DNA of 64,000 bases from positions 16,440 to 80,439 of the forward strand of contig JASMDC010000014.1 in the NCBI GenBank assembly GCA_030753015.1. Reading direction: 5' to 3'. The stretch is from Candidatus Undinarchaeales archaeon. GTDB lineage: Archaea; SpSt-1190; JASMDC01. Under the pieces are notes generated by a model that was given only the letters and a program-made list of their open reading frames with translations, did no database searches and had not been told where the DNA came from. The number at the start of each line of letters is the position of its first letter. Position 1 is the first letter of the stretch. Below, one piece after another: positions 50,516-59,710 of the stretch. A program made the translations under genes and the position numbers.

Positions 50516-50914
50516 TCACTCTTCCTTCTCGTCGTCTTCGTTCTCTTCGTCGCTATTCTCGTCCTCTTCCCCATCATCCTTTTCGTCGGCCTCATCCTCG
50601 TCATCTTCGATGACCTCGATCTCGATCACGTCGGGTGACGCCACTCCAAATTGTACCAAGTGTTCTCGCGTGATCCCGCAGAACAGGCTTATCGTGGTCG
50701 CTGTGGCCAGGACGATGCCCTCGTTCACGACCGTTTCGAGCAGGAGCGCAATGGTGAATGAGAATACGGGCACAATAACGAGGCTCATGCCCAGGCCCAT
50801 CGCTAGCGCCTCCACATTGTCCATGCGGCCGTAAACACGTCGGGAGAAGAGGTACCCGGGCGTGAAGAACACGTATATGGCCACGAACGCTAGATAGGCG
50901 TAGCGAAGCACCAT
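50516..50914 (-). CDS. Small membrane protein with acidic tail (DUF1616-like N-terminus)
   Basis: A 132-aa protein. Three hydrophobic segments lie at about 5-22, 35-58 and 62-82. FFTPGYLFSRRVYGR and GMSLVIVPVFSF resemble the opening of DUF1616 membrane proteins. The last 40 residues are almost all Asp and Glu, an unusual cytosolic tail. The ATG is 26.5 bp from a palindromic TATA box shared with the GT-C pair, so it may act with those glycosyltransferases. It converges with the asparaginase gene. Confidence 0.65.
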   Translation of the reverse strand: MVLRYAYLAFVAIYVFFTPGYLFSRRVYGRMDNVEALAMGLGMSLVIVPVFSFTIALLLETVVNEGIVLATATTISLFCGITREHLVQFGVASPDVIEIEVIEDDEDEADEKDDGEEDENSDEENEDDEKEE

Positions 50915-50936
50915 CGGGGGAGCCAGTGCCGTTTAC

Positions 50937-50944
50937 TTATATAA
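50937..50944. promoter_or_regulatory. Bidirectional palindromic TATA box, 53-bp start-to-start interval
   Basis: TTATATAA is a perfect palindrome. Its centre is 26.5 bp from both ATGs (50914 minus, 50967 plus), with no second TATA element. Start-to-start distance is 53 bp, identical to the pair at 13725/13778. Confidence 0.7.
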
Positions 50945-50966
50945 ACCTACTTGCCCATGCCGTCGC

Positions 50967-52664
50967 ATGGGGCTGGATGGGCTGCCACTGGCGTGCGCAG
51001 CACTGAACCTGGCTCTCGTCATCCTATTAGCCGTGCGCCATCGTAAGCAGCTGCTCGCCCCCCTGCATCGTGGAAGGCCCGAGATAAGGATGGCCCTTGT
51101 CGCCATCACCATCGTAGCCATTCTCCTCCGCGCCACGGTGCCGTACAAGCACGTGGAGGCATTCGATAGCGAGCTGATGTTCGTGGAACTGGGTCGCGGA
51201 GTTCTCCTCGAACGCGTCGATGCCTACTGTATCCTTGGGAGTCTGGGTGATTGCGAGGTACTTCGCCGCTATTCCCTCCCCGTCTATCCGCTCGTGGTGT
51301 CCGTCTCACATGGCATTCTGGGTGTGGACGAGGAGCTACCGGTATGGCTTTCTGTTGTCGCGGGTACCCTGACGGTCCCGGTGTTGTTCCTGCTGGTGTC
51401 CATGCTCATTGGCCAGGAGGCCGGGCTCATTGCGGCACTAGCGCTCGCCTTCCTTCCTATGCATATCGTATACTCCACGACAATCCACTCCGAGGCGGTG
51501 TCCGTCCTGTTCGAGGCCATAGCGGCCCTCGCCCTGGTTAATGCATGGCGTGCTCGTACGCGCTCGAGCTCGCTGTTCGCCGGTGCGACCATCGCACTCT
51601 TTTTCCAGATCAGGCTGGACAACGTCATTGTCCTGCCGTTCCTCGCAGCATTGGTGCTCCTGGCGAAAAGCGGACGCTTCCGCACGATCGCACTCTTCGT
51701 CCCATTCCTGCTCGCGGTCCCCTCGTGGTCACAGTACGCGGACTACACCCGCTACTCGTGGTCACAGGAAGGCGAGGAACCGGCAGGCACGATCGACCTA
51801 TCTCCTGAATTCCTCATGTCAAGGACGCCCTACATCCGCATGCTCTTCTCCGGTGTGTACATCCCAGCGGGGACCGCGCTTCTCGTCCTGCTCGGCATCG
51901 CGGCCCTCGCTCGCCAGGACCGTCGCCTCGCATTCATCGTACTGGCATGGTTCTTACTTCGACTGGGCATCTTCATAGTCCATGGCGATCCGCTCTTCCA
52001 GCCCAGGTCCGTACTCGCCTTCTCACTAGCGCTCTGCACTCTCGCCGGCGCCGGCGGAGGCGCTCTCGCAAGCCAGGGGGCGCTGCCCATGGTGTCGGCG
52101 GTCCTCCTTATCGCTCTCGGGTCCCTCCCTACCATCGCCCTCGCCTCGCAACTGCAACCCGCTGAACTCCTCGTCGGTCGGCTCTGGGCCGCGGTAGGAC
52201 TCCCCGTCATCATCGCACTGTCCACTGCCGGGCGCACAGGCCCGTGGCGTCGCGTCCTCGTCGCCTCTACTCTGGCCCTCCTTGTCTGTGGCGGTGTACT
52301 GTACACTACCGACGCAGCAGCGGTCACGTCCGTCTCGCCCGACCGGTACACGTTCGAGCGGGATTTCTTCATCTTAGCGAGGACCGTGGTCGGGGAGGAC
52401 TGCACCGTAGCGTCCTTCGTACCATTCTATGCGGGAAGACGCATGGACCGTCCCGTTGTGTCAGTGGAGGATCCTGAGCTGCTGGAGGGGCTGGTCGGTT
52501 CGGACGCATGCGTCGTGTACGTCGAGATGTCCAAGTCCCGTGTCCCCTGGGTGACCAAGCGGTTCCAGCTTGGACCGAAGCATACTCTGGACATGCCTAG
52601 AGACGCTGTGTCCCGGGTACGCTACTCAATGTACGTGACACGTATCGAGGGGGTCGCACCGTGA
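50967..52664 (+). CDS. GT-C family membrane glycosyltransferase
   Basis: A 565-aa protein with about 12 hydrophobic segments. The first outer loop carries FDSELMFV, an acidic motif placed where GT39/ArnT-type enzymes hold their catalytic acid. LPVYPLVVSVSHG and TIHSEAVSVLFEAIAAL also fit that family. Such enzymes transfer a sugar from a polyprenyl phosphate to a lipid or protein outside the cell. The outer C-terminal domain (about 450-565) has paired Cys. The stop overlaps the next GTG (GTGA), so the two glycosyltransferases are co-translated. Confidence 0.78.
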   Translation: MGLDGLPLACAALNLALVILLAVRHRKQLLAPLHRGRPEIRMALVAITIVAILLRATVPYKHVEAFDSELMFVELGRGVLLERVDAYCILGSLGDCEVLRRYSLPVYPLVVSVSHGILGVDEELPVWLSVVAGTLTVPVLFLLVSMLIGQEAGLIAALALAFLPMHIVYSTTIHSEAVSVLFEAIAALALVNAWRARTRSSSLFAGATIALFFQIRLDNVIVLPFLAALVLLAKSGRFRTIALFVPFLLAVPSWSQYADYTRYSWSQEGEEPAGTIDLSPEFLMSRTPYIRMLFSGVYIPAGTALLVLLGIAALARQDRRLAFIVLAWFLLRLGIFIVHGDPLFQPRSVLAFSLALCTLAGAGGGALASQGALPMVSAVLLIALGSLPTIALASQLQPAELLVGRLWAAVGLPVIIALSTAGRTGPWRRVLVASTLALLVCGGVLYTTDAAAVTSVSPDRYTFERDFFILARTVVGEDCTVASFVPFYAGRRMDRPVVSVEDPELLEGLVGSDACVVYVEMSKSRVPWVTKRFQLGPKHTLDMPRDAVSRVRYSMYVTRIEGVAP

Positions 52665-54739
52665 GGTGGGCGGTCCTCCTCCTGGTCATAGCCCTTGCAG
52701 TCTCGCAGACGGATTGGGATGACTCCGGTACCTTGATCACGGACCCGACCGGCGATGCCTCCGCCAGGGGACCGGACCTCTCGGGCCTGCGTACGCGTAT
52801 CGAGGGTGGACGCCTCTTGGTCCGCATTGAGGCCACCGGACCGTTCCACCAAGCGAACGTCATCGAGCTCGTGCTCAATACCGATGGGGACGAGGGGCGT
52901 GAGTACTCGATCAACGTAGCCCCCGACGGCACCATCCGCCTCTTTGACGAGGAACCCCTCCTCAAGGAGCTCGATGCCATCGGGACAGAAGCACATCTCG
53001 ATGGATCGGACGTACTTGAAGTGAGCATATCCCTCGAGGCCATCGGTAATCCCTTGTCCGTAGTAGTTGGTGTCGTCGCCTATGAGGTCGCAGGCGCTTC
53101 CGGACCGTCGGATAGACTGTTTCCGGATGTCTGGCAGTTCACACCGAGCCCTGCACCGCCTCCGGACGGGACGGCCCGCACTCTTGCCGGGCTCCGGCAG
53201 GAGGCGCTCACCATCCTTCTGTTCGCCGGTCTTGTGCTATCCCTCGTCAGACTACGCCGTCCGATGGCAAGCACGTTCGCCCACGTAGAGAGGCCGATCA
53301 TTGCGGCGTTGTGGGCCGTGTGCGCTCTCGCTCTTCTGATCCGCGTCGCACCATGGATCGGTCCGTTCACACCGCGCGTGTTCATGGACGAGTGGGGCTA
53401 CAGCGAGGGAGCACGCTTCATTCTCGTCGAAGGCAAGCACGACCTGTGCACCATGGGCAGGCTGGGCGAGTGTTACCGAACGGCACCGTCCCCACTCCCT
53501 GTCGGGTGGCCCGTGCTCATAGCCCTTTCCGATTCCCTGGTGGGCGGAGGGTCCGGCCCATCGTTGTCCTTGGTAGCAGCGCTCATATCCCTTCCGTTCC
53601 TCTTCCTCGCTGGACTTCTGGCAGGCCTCCCCCCAATCCACGCGCTCGTGCCCCCCACGCTCTTGGCCCTCCTCCCCCTGCATGTCCGCTATGCTACGAC
53701 GACCTCCTATGAGCCGGTATCCATACTGCTCCTCACCATCGCTATGTGCGGTGCGCTCGTCCATGGCCGGTGGCGACGTCACATGGCACTGTCGTCAGCC
53801 TGCTTCGCTATGGCACTTGCGCTGGCGGTGTCCCCTGCGGCTGCCATGGCTCTCCCGGCCATCGCAATCGCAGCCCGCCCACGCCTTCGCGACCTCGTGC
53901 TCGTTGGGCTCGTTCTTGGGACCGCCATTATCCCGTCATACCTCTCCCACGAGCTTTCCTGGTCAGGCTCATCTCTGGGAGAGATGTTCGTAACGACCGG
54001 AGAGGACGTGCTCAGGTCCCTGTGGTTCTGGTGGGGGACCGGCCACCACACACCGTTGGTGACGCTCCTCGCACTTAGCGGGGCGATAGCCCTCGCAAGG
54101 CAGGACCGGCATACAGCACTTGCGTTCCTGGCCTGGTTCCTCGTAACCGCTACGGCCTTCACGCTCCATCGCATCCCCCTCACAGACTGCAATCAGGACC
54201 GCCACATGCTCCTCGCCTACCCCCCGCTGCTCGTCCTCGCAGGCGCCGGCGTATGGTGGGCCTCCGAGCGCACGAAGGCCCGACCGCATTGGTTGCTGGT
54301 CGTGCTCGTGGTCGCTTCGCTCCCGCTCCTTCCCGAGGTGTTCTCGACACCGGGATGCCCCTACGGTCCGCTCCAGGAGGCGAGCTTCGCGCCGGTGGCC
54401 GCCGCTGCCATCCCGGACGACTGCTACGTCCTTACCGCATCCCCCTTCTTCGTGAACAACGCATGGGGGAGGCGGGCGATGGCGCTCCAGTACGAGCATG
54501 CCGCTCAGGTGATGGTGGCCAGGGGCGATTGCGTATTCCTCTATGAGAACGTGTTCTGCCGGGAGCTATCGAACCTCCCTACGACCGGAAGAACGCTCCC
54601 CGCCACATGTCGCAGATACCATGAGAATTTCCGATTGGTCCCTGTGCGGGACAGCCGCCTGTATAAAGATCCCACGTCCCAGGCCCGCATCACGCTCTAT
54701 AAGGTACGGCCCCGTGGTTCTATCTCGGCCACGGTGTAG
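52661..54739 (+). CDS. GT-C glycosyltransferase fused to an N-terminal CBM9-like domain
   Basis: A 692-aa protein from a GTG overlapping the previous stop. A signal peptide (1-16) is followed by a beta domain (about 20-165). Its pattern DPTGDA, RIEGGRLLVRIEATG, LVLNTDGDEGREY and LDGSDVLEVSISL is that of CBM9/DOMON-like sugar or heme-binding sandwiches. The remainder is a GT-C core with about 10-12 helices and the first-loop motif MDEWGYSEGA. The outer tail has several Cys. A carbohydrate-binding head on a PMT-like enzyme is unusual. The 3' end overlaps the convergent gene by 43 bp. Confidence 0.75.
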   Translation: MRWAVLLLVIALAVSQTDWDDSGTLITDPTGDASARGPDLSGLRTRIEGGRLLVRIEATGPFHQANVIELVLNTDGDEGREYSINVAPDGTIRLFDEEPLLKELDAIGTEAHLDGSDVLEVSISLEAIGNPLSVVVGVVAYEVAGASGPSDRLFPDVWQFTPSPAPPPDGTARTLAGLRQEALTILLFAGLVLSLVRLRRPMASTFAHVERPIIAALWAVCALALLIRVAPWIGPFTPRVFMDEWGYSEGARFILVEGKHDLCTMGRLGECYRTAPSPLPVGWPVLIALSDSLVGGGSGPSLSLVAALISLPFLFLAGLLAGLPPIHALVPPTLLALLPLHVRYATTTSYEPVSILLLTIAMCGALVHGRWRRHMALSSACFAMALALAVSPAAAMALPAIAIAARPRLRDLVLVGLVLGTAIIPSYLSHELSWSGSSLGEMFVTTGEDVLRSLWFWWGTGHHTPLVTLLALSGAIALARQDRHTALAFLAWFLVTATAFTLHRIPLTDCNQDRHMLLAYPPLLVLAGAGVWWASERTKARPHWLLVVLVVASLPLLPEVFSTPGCPYGPLQEASFAPVAAAAIPDDCYVLTASPFFVNNAWGRRAMALQYEHAAQVMVARGDCVFLYENVFCRELSNLPTTGRTLPATCRRYHENFRLVPVRDSRLYKDPTSQARITLYKVRPRGSISATV

Positions 54740-55239
54740 CCCGAATCGAAGGCGAGCACGGCCCAGGCACCTTGCCAGGGGAGCAGAGCCCATATAGCGG
54801 CGCCGACCGCGGTGAGCTTCAGGAAAGGACGTAGCTTGAGCACCCAGCCCCGCTTCATACCACGTCCAGATGACTCAGCTGCCTCGTCACCCACCTCATC
54901 CATCGTGGCTGCTACGGCGAGCACCAGGAGTGTAATGACCGCAGGTGGCGCGACCCCCCAGAGGAGTACACCGGCGACGAGCGCTCCGAGCCCCGTCCAA
55001 TGCGCGGGACAGTCGACCTTCCCTGTCAACATGCTCCCTGCAAGGATTGCTAGCACCACTGTGGAAAAGGAAGGCCGCACTGACATGAGAACGGCAAGGA
55101 TTAGTCCGCTACCGGCCCCGGCCACCATCCCCCACGAGGCCTCCGTCCGCGAAGGATTGCGGTCCGCCACCTTCATGAGGTGTCCTGCGATAAAGAAGAG
55201 CCCGAGTTCGAGGAGAGGATCATTGAGAGGAAGGGGCAT
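54697..55239 (-). CDS. Five-helix membrane protein
   Basis: A 180-aa protein with hydrophobic segments at about 8-22, 38-56, 60-74, 86-110 and 143-160. The ATG at 55239 lies 26.5 bp from TTTTAAAG (55262-55269); a GTG at 55245 is also in frame. The order of helices and the C-terminal RGRTL are not diagnostic. The last 43 bp overlap, antisense, the end of the CBM9-like GT-C gene, an unusual overlap for this window. Confidence 0.65.
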   Translation of the reverse strand: MPLPLNDPLLELGLFFIAGHLMKVADRNPSRTEASWGMVAGAGSGLILAVLMSVRPSFSTVVLAILAGSMLTGKVDCPAHWTGLGALVAGVLLWGVAPPAVITLLVLAVAATMDEVGDEAAESSGRGMKRGWVLKLRPFLKLTAVGAAIWALLPWQGAWAVLAFDSGYTVAEIEPRGRTL

Positions 55240-55261
55240 CGGCACGAGAACCCCCCTATTC

Positions 55262-55383
55262 CTTTAAAACATCCTCCCTTAGAGCGATGTTGTGGGCATT
55301 TGACAGCCTACAATCCTTTGTCGACTACCAGACGGGAGGACTGATCCGGACGACCAGTGCGCCGCCCCCGTGAAGCTTATATA
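55262..55383. promoter_or_regulatory. Promoters of the five-helix gene (minus) and NHL gene (plus)
   Basis: Minus box TTTTAAAG at 55262-55269 (26.5 bp from ATG 55239) and plus box TTATATA at 55377-55383 (26 bp from ATG 55406). The roughly 110 bp between them shows no ORF or clear repeat. Confidence 0.55.
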
Positions 55384-55405
55384 GATTTGGCGCGGAGGAG
55401 CAGTC

Positions 55406-56587
55406 ATGCCTCGGATCACGCGAGTCTCTCTCGTGATCACGATGTGGCTCGCGTTGACCTTGGTGCATGCTGCTTCATACGGATCTCAGATAGGGGAGAC
55501 GGGACGGGCGGGGAAAGGCAGGGACCTTCTCCAAAGTCCTACCGGGATTCATGCCTCCGACTTCGACCTCTATGTCGCGGACACCGGCAACCACCGTATT
55601 GTACTCTATGACTTGGACGGTAAATATCTCGGGCAGATCGGCGGTAAAGGCGGTTACAGGGATATAAATGGGAACGGAGAGGAGGACGCTTTCGAGAGTG
55701 GCTCTGGAACGGATAATGAGCACTTTACCAATCCCCGTGGAGTGTACGCCACTACCGATGCAATCTACGTCGCGGACACGGGAAACAACAGGATCATGGT
55801 CTATGACATGGACCAGAACTTCAAGTTCCAGATCGGGAACCTGACCGCGGGCATCGAGATGAACGAGTTCAACGGCCCCTCGGACGTTTTCGCCGACTCC
55901 AGCTCCATCTACGTGGTGGACATAAACAACCACCGAGTGAACATATTCGACCTGCAGGGAAAGTACGTCAAACAGGTAGGGGTCACAGGGACCGCTTCAG
56001 ATAGCGACAACACGCTCAATATGCCCTCAGGGGTGGGCTTGGGCGACTTCCTGTACATAGCCGACTCGAAGAACCACCGCGTCACCTATTATGATGAAAT
56101 GCTGGAGTACGTCGGCCAGATAGGAAAGAACGAACCCGGTACCGGCGACCTTGCTCTGCACTCTCCACGCGGCGTGTTCATTGACGACGACCGTATTTAC
56201 GTGGCCGATACCCGTAACAACCGGATCGGCATCTTCTTCATGAGCGGTGACCTGGACGAGCACATCGGTGGCTCGGCGGCCTCAGAAGAGTCGCGCCTCA
56301 AGGCGCCATCTGACGTTACGGTGACCAGCTCACGTGTCTATGTGGTGGACTCAGGCAACCATCGGGTGGTCATATTCAACCAGAGCACGACAGTCTCCTA
56401 TTTCACGTTCTTCATCATCCTGCTACTCATAGCCGGTGCTATCGGCGGCACGATCTATAAGTTCCAGAACGAGCTTGAAGAGCTCATCTTCCCTGACCAT
56501 GACCTTGGCGCTAAGTACGGCCCAACTGCGGACGTGATTGAGGAAAGCGAGGAGATGCGTCAGCAGATGTGGGATGCTCAGGAGTAA
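55406..56587 (+). CDS. NHL-repeat beta-propeller surface protein with C-terminal TM
   Basis: A 393-aa protein. A signal peptide (1-22) leads to six NHL repeats, each with the motif LYVADTGNHRIVLYD or close variants (YVADTGNNRIMVYD, YVVDINNHRVNIFD and so on), enough for one six-bladed propeller. A transmembrane helix follows at about 333-351 (FFIILLLIAGAIGGTIY), then a cytosolic acidic tail. Propellers of this kind bind ligands or glycans on the outside; the ligand is unknown. Confidence 0.87.
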   Translation: MPRITRVSLVITMWLALTLVHAASYGSQIGETGRAGKGRDLLQSPTGIHASDFDLYVADTGNHRIVLYDLDGKYLGQIGGKGGYRDINGNGEEDAFESGSGTDNEHFTNPRGVYATTDAIYVADTGNNRIMVYDMDQNFKFQIGNLTAGIEMNEFNGPSDVFADSSSIYVVDINNHRVNIFDLQGKYVKQVGVTGTASDSDNTLNMPSGVGLGDFLYIADSKNHRVTYYDEMLEYVGQIGKNEPGTGDLALHSPRGVFIDDDRIYVADTRNNRIGIFFMSGDLDEHIGGSAASEESRLKAPSDVTVTSSRVYVVDSGNHRVVIFNQSTTVSYFTFFIILLLIAGAIGGTIYKFQNELEELIFPDHDLGAKYGPTADVIEESEEMRQQMWDAQE

Positions 56588-56596
56588 CGGGGAACG

Positions 56597-58171
56597 CTAC
56601 ACTTTCTTGCACACGAGCTTTGCGGGCTCGTTGAGCATCACGGGACCGTCCTCAGTGATGACGACGTCGATCTCCTTGCGGAACCCTCCCCAGCCCTCGA
56701 TGTAGATACCGGGCTCGACGGTGACGACCTCACCGGCCTCAAAGGCTTTTGTGGCCCGGCTGCTCACGCCGTTGCCGAGGTCGTGGACGGTGAATCCGAG
56801 CGCGTGACCGGTACCGTGACGGAAATCAGCGTATCCGGCCTTCTTGAGCACGCCCCGGGCGGCCCTGTCGGCCTCGTACCCACGGGACCCGACGTTGAGT
56901 TCGTCCACGGCAGCATAGATCGCCTTGTCCATGGCCTCGTCCATAGCGAGGACATCATCGGTGGGTTTCTCGCCCATATACACCATGTAGGTGATGTCGG
57001 AGCACATCCCCGAGGGGAGCTGGCATCCTAGATCGATGAGTATGACGTCGCCCTTCTTGGCATCCCGATCAGTGGGGATGAGGTGGTGGATGTTGGCTGC
57101 GTTCTCTCCAATGGCCACAAGAGGCGTGAACGATGGATCGAGCCCGCGCTTCTCCCACTCTTCCATTACACGATCGTATATCTCCTTCTCAGTGGTCCCC
57201 ACATCGATGGTGTCGATGACCTGCTCAACGACATCCTTCGTTATATCGACGGCCTTCCGGATATCGGCGATCTCCTCCGAGGTCTTGGCCTTGCGAACGT
57301 CGAAGAATAGCCCGTCAGCCGAGCTGAGGTTACCGGAGCTGGCCTTCTCGAGAAGCTCGTAGTTACCCTGCGTGATCTCGGGATTGTAGAGCACCTTGCT
57401 GCTCCCGTCTAGCTCGTTCTCGAGAACGGACTTGAACTGTACCGAGTCATCGTACGTGAGCACTCGGTCGAACGTCCCGGTGCTAATGTTCGAAACATCC
57501 GCTGACGAGACGAGGGCGACCTTCTCCCCATCGGATTTGACTATGACTGCGGATCGCTCGTCATCTGCGCGACCGAGCGTGTATGTCGTGATGATATCGG
57601 CTGCTTGACCGATACCGGAAAGCATGACGAGCACATCAGCCCCGGCCTTCTTCACACCGGCCGCCAGCTGGTCAAGTCGCGTCGAACGGGTGGCATCGCT
57701 TGCCGTTATTGTCTTCTCCCTGGCTTTGACGTACCCGACAGAATCCCACATACCGTCCGCTCCTTTGAAATCAGCGGAGCTCGTGAGACCGGTGATGTCC
57801 TCGTAGGAGCTGTGTGAGAGGTAATCGGTGCGTGAATCGTCGGAGGAGGCATCGATGACAACGGGTCCTGCGGCACTATCGAGCGCTTTACCGATGTAAC
57901 CGTTGAACTCACTGTAGGAGTTCCATGCCTTGACCTCGTCGAACACGCCTGTCTGCTCCACCGCGCCTGCTTCCGCATGGCTGACGAACGCGACAGCGTC
58001 CCCCTGGGCTGGGATGTAGAACGCGGCAGGCCACGAGTTCGAGACCTCTGCGACCTTCTCGGCGTAGGGATCGGAACCTTCCTCGGTGTACACGAAGTAG
58101 CCTCCGAGGTCGTTGGTCTGGAGATAGGACTGGATCTCGTCGACCGTGTCACGCGAAAGATGTAGTTCCAT
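56597..58171 (-). CDS. M24 metallopeptidase (Xaa-Pro aminopeptidase-like) with two creatinase-N domains
   Basis: A 524-aa protein, longer than standard archaeal PepQ (about 350). The catalytic pita-bread domain (about 305-524) has all five ligands: D in ILIDLGCQ, D in CSDITYM, H in GHALGFTVHD, E in VTVEPGIY and E in RKEIDVV. Two creatinase-like N domains precede it, about 1-150 and 165-290, the arrangement of the three-domain aminopeptidase P of eukaryotes. It should release an N-terminal residue before proline in the cytoplasm. A TATA box at 58210-58216 implies a short leader. Confidence 0.87.
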   Translation of the reverse strand: MELHLSRDTVDEIQSYLQTNDLGGYFVYTEEGSDPYAEKVAEVSNSWPAAFYIPAQGDAVAFVSHAEAGAVEQTGVFDEVKAWNSYSEFNGYIGKALDSAAGPVVIDASSDDSRTDYLSHSSYEDITGLTSSADFKGADGMWDSVGYVKAREKTITASDATRSTRLDQLAAGVKKAGADVLVMLSGIGQAADIITTYTLGRADDERSAVIVKSDGEKVALVSSADVSNISTGTFDRVLTYDDSVQFKSVLENELDGSSKVLYNPEITQGNYELLEKASSGNLSSADGLFFDVRKAKTSEEIADIRKAVDITKDVVEQVIDTIDVGTTEKEIYDRVMEEWEKRGLDPSFTPLVAIGENAANIHHLIPTDRDAKKGDVILIDLGCQLPSGMCSDITYMVYMGEKPTDDVLAMDEAMDKAIYAAVDELNVGSRGYEADRAARGVLKKAGYADFRHGTGHALGFTVHDLGNGVSSRATKAFEAGEVVTVEPGIYIEGWGGFRKEIDVVITEDGPVMLNEPAKLVCKKV

Positions 58172-58209
58172 AGCTCTGTCCCAGGACGCATTTTAGCAGG
58201 CAAGGTTGC

Positions 58210-58216
58210 TTATATA
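58210..58216 (-). promoter_or_regulatory. TATA box of the M24 peptidase gene
   Basis: TATATAA on minus, centred about 42 bp before ATG 58171, leaving a leader of about 15 nt. It lies 33 bp before the end of the antiporter gene, so the peptidase has its own promoter. Confidence 0.5.
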
Positions 58217-58249
58217 CTTTGTTACTCTGGAGGGGGGACAACCTCCCGG

Positions 58250-59617
58250 TCAATCTTCTTCGAACGATTTCATCATTAGGCTTGGGGTCACTAGGCTCGT
58301 GAAGATGACCATCCCGATGATTGCACCATAGAGGTCGGGACCGATGAGCCCGGAGTCCACAGCAAGGGTCGCGACGATCGATGCGATCTCTCCCCGCGGG
58401 ATCATCCCCATGGACGTGCGGGTGCACACACGCGCTGGCAGTCCAGCAAGACCTGCACCCATCAAGGTGCCGATGACCTTGCTGAGGGTCGCTGCAAGCA
58501 CGATGACGAAGAAGAGCGTCAGGGGAATGGATGTCATCTCGTTGACGTTCACCGACATACCGAGCGTGACAAAGAAGATCGGGGAGAGGATGTTGAACAT
58601 CGGTTCGAGGTACTCCTTGATACGCGTGATGCCCTTGCTCTCGGTTGTGGCAAGACCGGTAAGGAATGCAACGATGGCAGGTGAGAGCCCGAACAGCACC
58701 TCGCCCACGATGGCGCCAACGAAGCCAAGACCGAGAGCGAACCGGGCACCCAGGTCCTCAGCACCGATGTGGATTGATAGGTTGGTGAGATAGGGAATGA
58801 GCTTCAGGCACACAAGGGTGTACACCACACCGAACCCTATGGCCAATAAGGAAGCTTGGGCGATGCTCCCTGCCGACACGGCACCTCCGGAGACGATGAT
58901 GCTAGCAACGACCGTGAGGACCACAAGTGCGAGTACGTCATCGACCACGGCAGCGCCCAGGATCGTCGCTGCCTCCAGCGTCGTGCTCTTCCGCATCTCT
59001 TGGAGGATGCTCGCTGGGATGGAGGCCGAGGTGGGGGTGAAGGCCGCTCCCATGATGAGCGCTATCTGGAGCTTTTTCTGGGGCTCCTGGCCATCGGGGG
59101 CTATGACATACCAGTAGATGGCGAATCCAACGAGGAACGAGAATATAGCGTTAACGAACGCAGTGAGGAATGCGGCCTTGCCCTGGCTGCGAAGGGTGTT
59201 GATGTTCGCGTGCAGTCCCACCCCGAACAGGAGCAGGAACACTGCCAGCAGCTGGAAGAACTTGATGAACGTGAGGACCTCCCCCACGGGTGTCACCAGC
59301 CCGAGGAACGAGGGGCCTATGAGGATGCCGGCCATCATGAAGCCGATGACGGTCGGGGTACCGAAGAGCTTGCGTGAGACCTCTCCACCGATCTCGGCTG
59401 CGAGAAGGATGATACCCAGTACGACGAGCGGCTCGTTCGCCACATGGCGTAACTTCTCTGCTATCCCACCCTGGCTCGCACTATGTTCGCCCTCTCCGAC
59501 TTCAGGTGCGTGGGTCACGTTCGGGGCATCCGCTCCCGCTCCGGGGACCATGGCGAAGGCACTGACCAGCACCACAACGAGCGCCATGAGAAGCACATGG
59601 CGCGAGGCCGGAGGCAT
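58250..59617 (-). CDS. CPA2-type Na+/H+ (or K+/H+) antiporter
   Basis: A 455-aa protein. A signal-like first helix (MPPASRHVLLMALVVVLVSA) and a hydrophilic loop precede 12 or so helices. The ion-binding core is visible: unwound helix AAFTPTSASIPAS and GAAVVDDVLAL with the paired Asp that mark electrogenic NapA-like exchangers. MGMIPRGEIASI carries the conserved Arg. ATG 59617 is chosen because CTTTTTAAAG (59640-59648) lies 27.5 bp upstream; the longer ATG at 59638 is only 6 bp from that box. It likely exports Na+ or balances pH. Confidence 0.9.
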   Translation of the reverse strand: MPPASRHVLLMALVVVLVSAFAMVPGAGADAPNVTHAPEVGEGEHSASQGGIAEKLRHVANEPLVVLGIILLAAEIGGEVSRKLFGTPTVIGFMMAGILIGPSFLGLVTPVGEVLTFIKFFQLLAVFLLLFGVGLHANINTLRSQGKAAFLTAFVNAIFSFLVGFAIYWYVIAPDGQEPQKKLQIALIMGAAFTPTSASIPASILQEMRKSTTLEAATILGAAVVDDVLALVVLTVVASIIVSGGAVSAGSIAQASLLAIGFGVVYTLVCLKLIPYLTNLSIHIGAEDLGARFALGLGFVGAIVGEVLFGLSPAIVAFLTGLATTESKGITRIKEYLEPMFNILSPIFFVTLGMSVNVNEMTSIPLTLFFVIVLAATLSKVIGTLMGAGLAGLPARVCTRTSMGMIPRGEIASIVATLAVDSGLIGPDLYGAIIGMVIFTSLVTPSLMMKSFEED

Positions 59618-59639
59618 ACCACTCAAACGGAAGGACATT

Positions 59640-59648
59640 CTTTAAAAA
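59640..59648 (-). promoter_or_regulatory. TATA box of the antiporter gene
   Basis: TTTTTAAAG on minus, 27.5 bp before ATG 59617; it decides the start. A second TTTATAA at 59668-59674 probably serves the plus-strand 81-aa gene. Confidence 0.55.
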
Positions 59649-59710
59649 GAAACAGCTGAACGAAAGATTTATAACTGCGGAGTGACACTATATTTGCAGC
59701 GTGGTCCATA

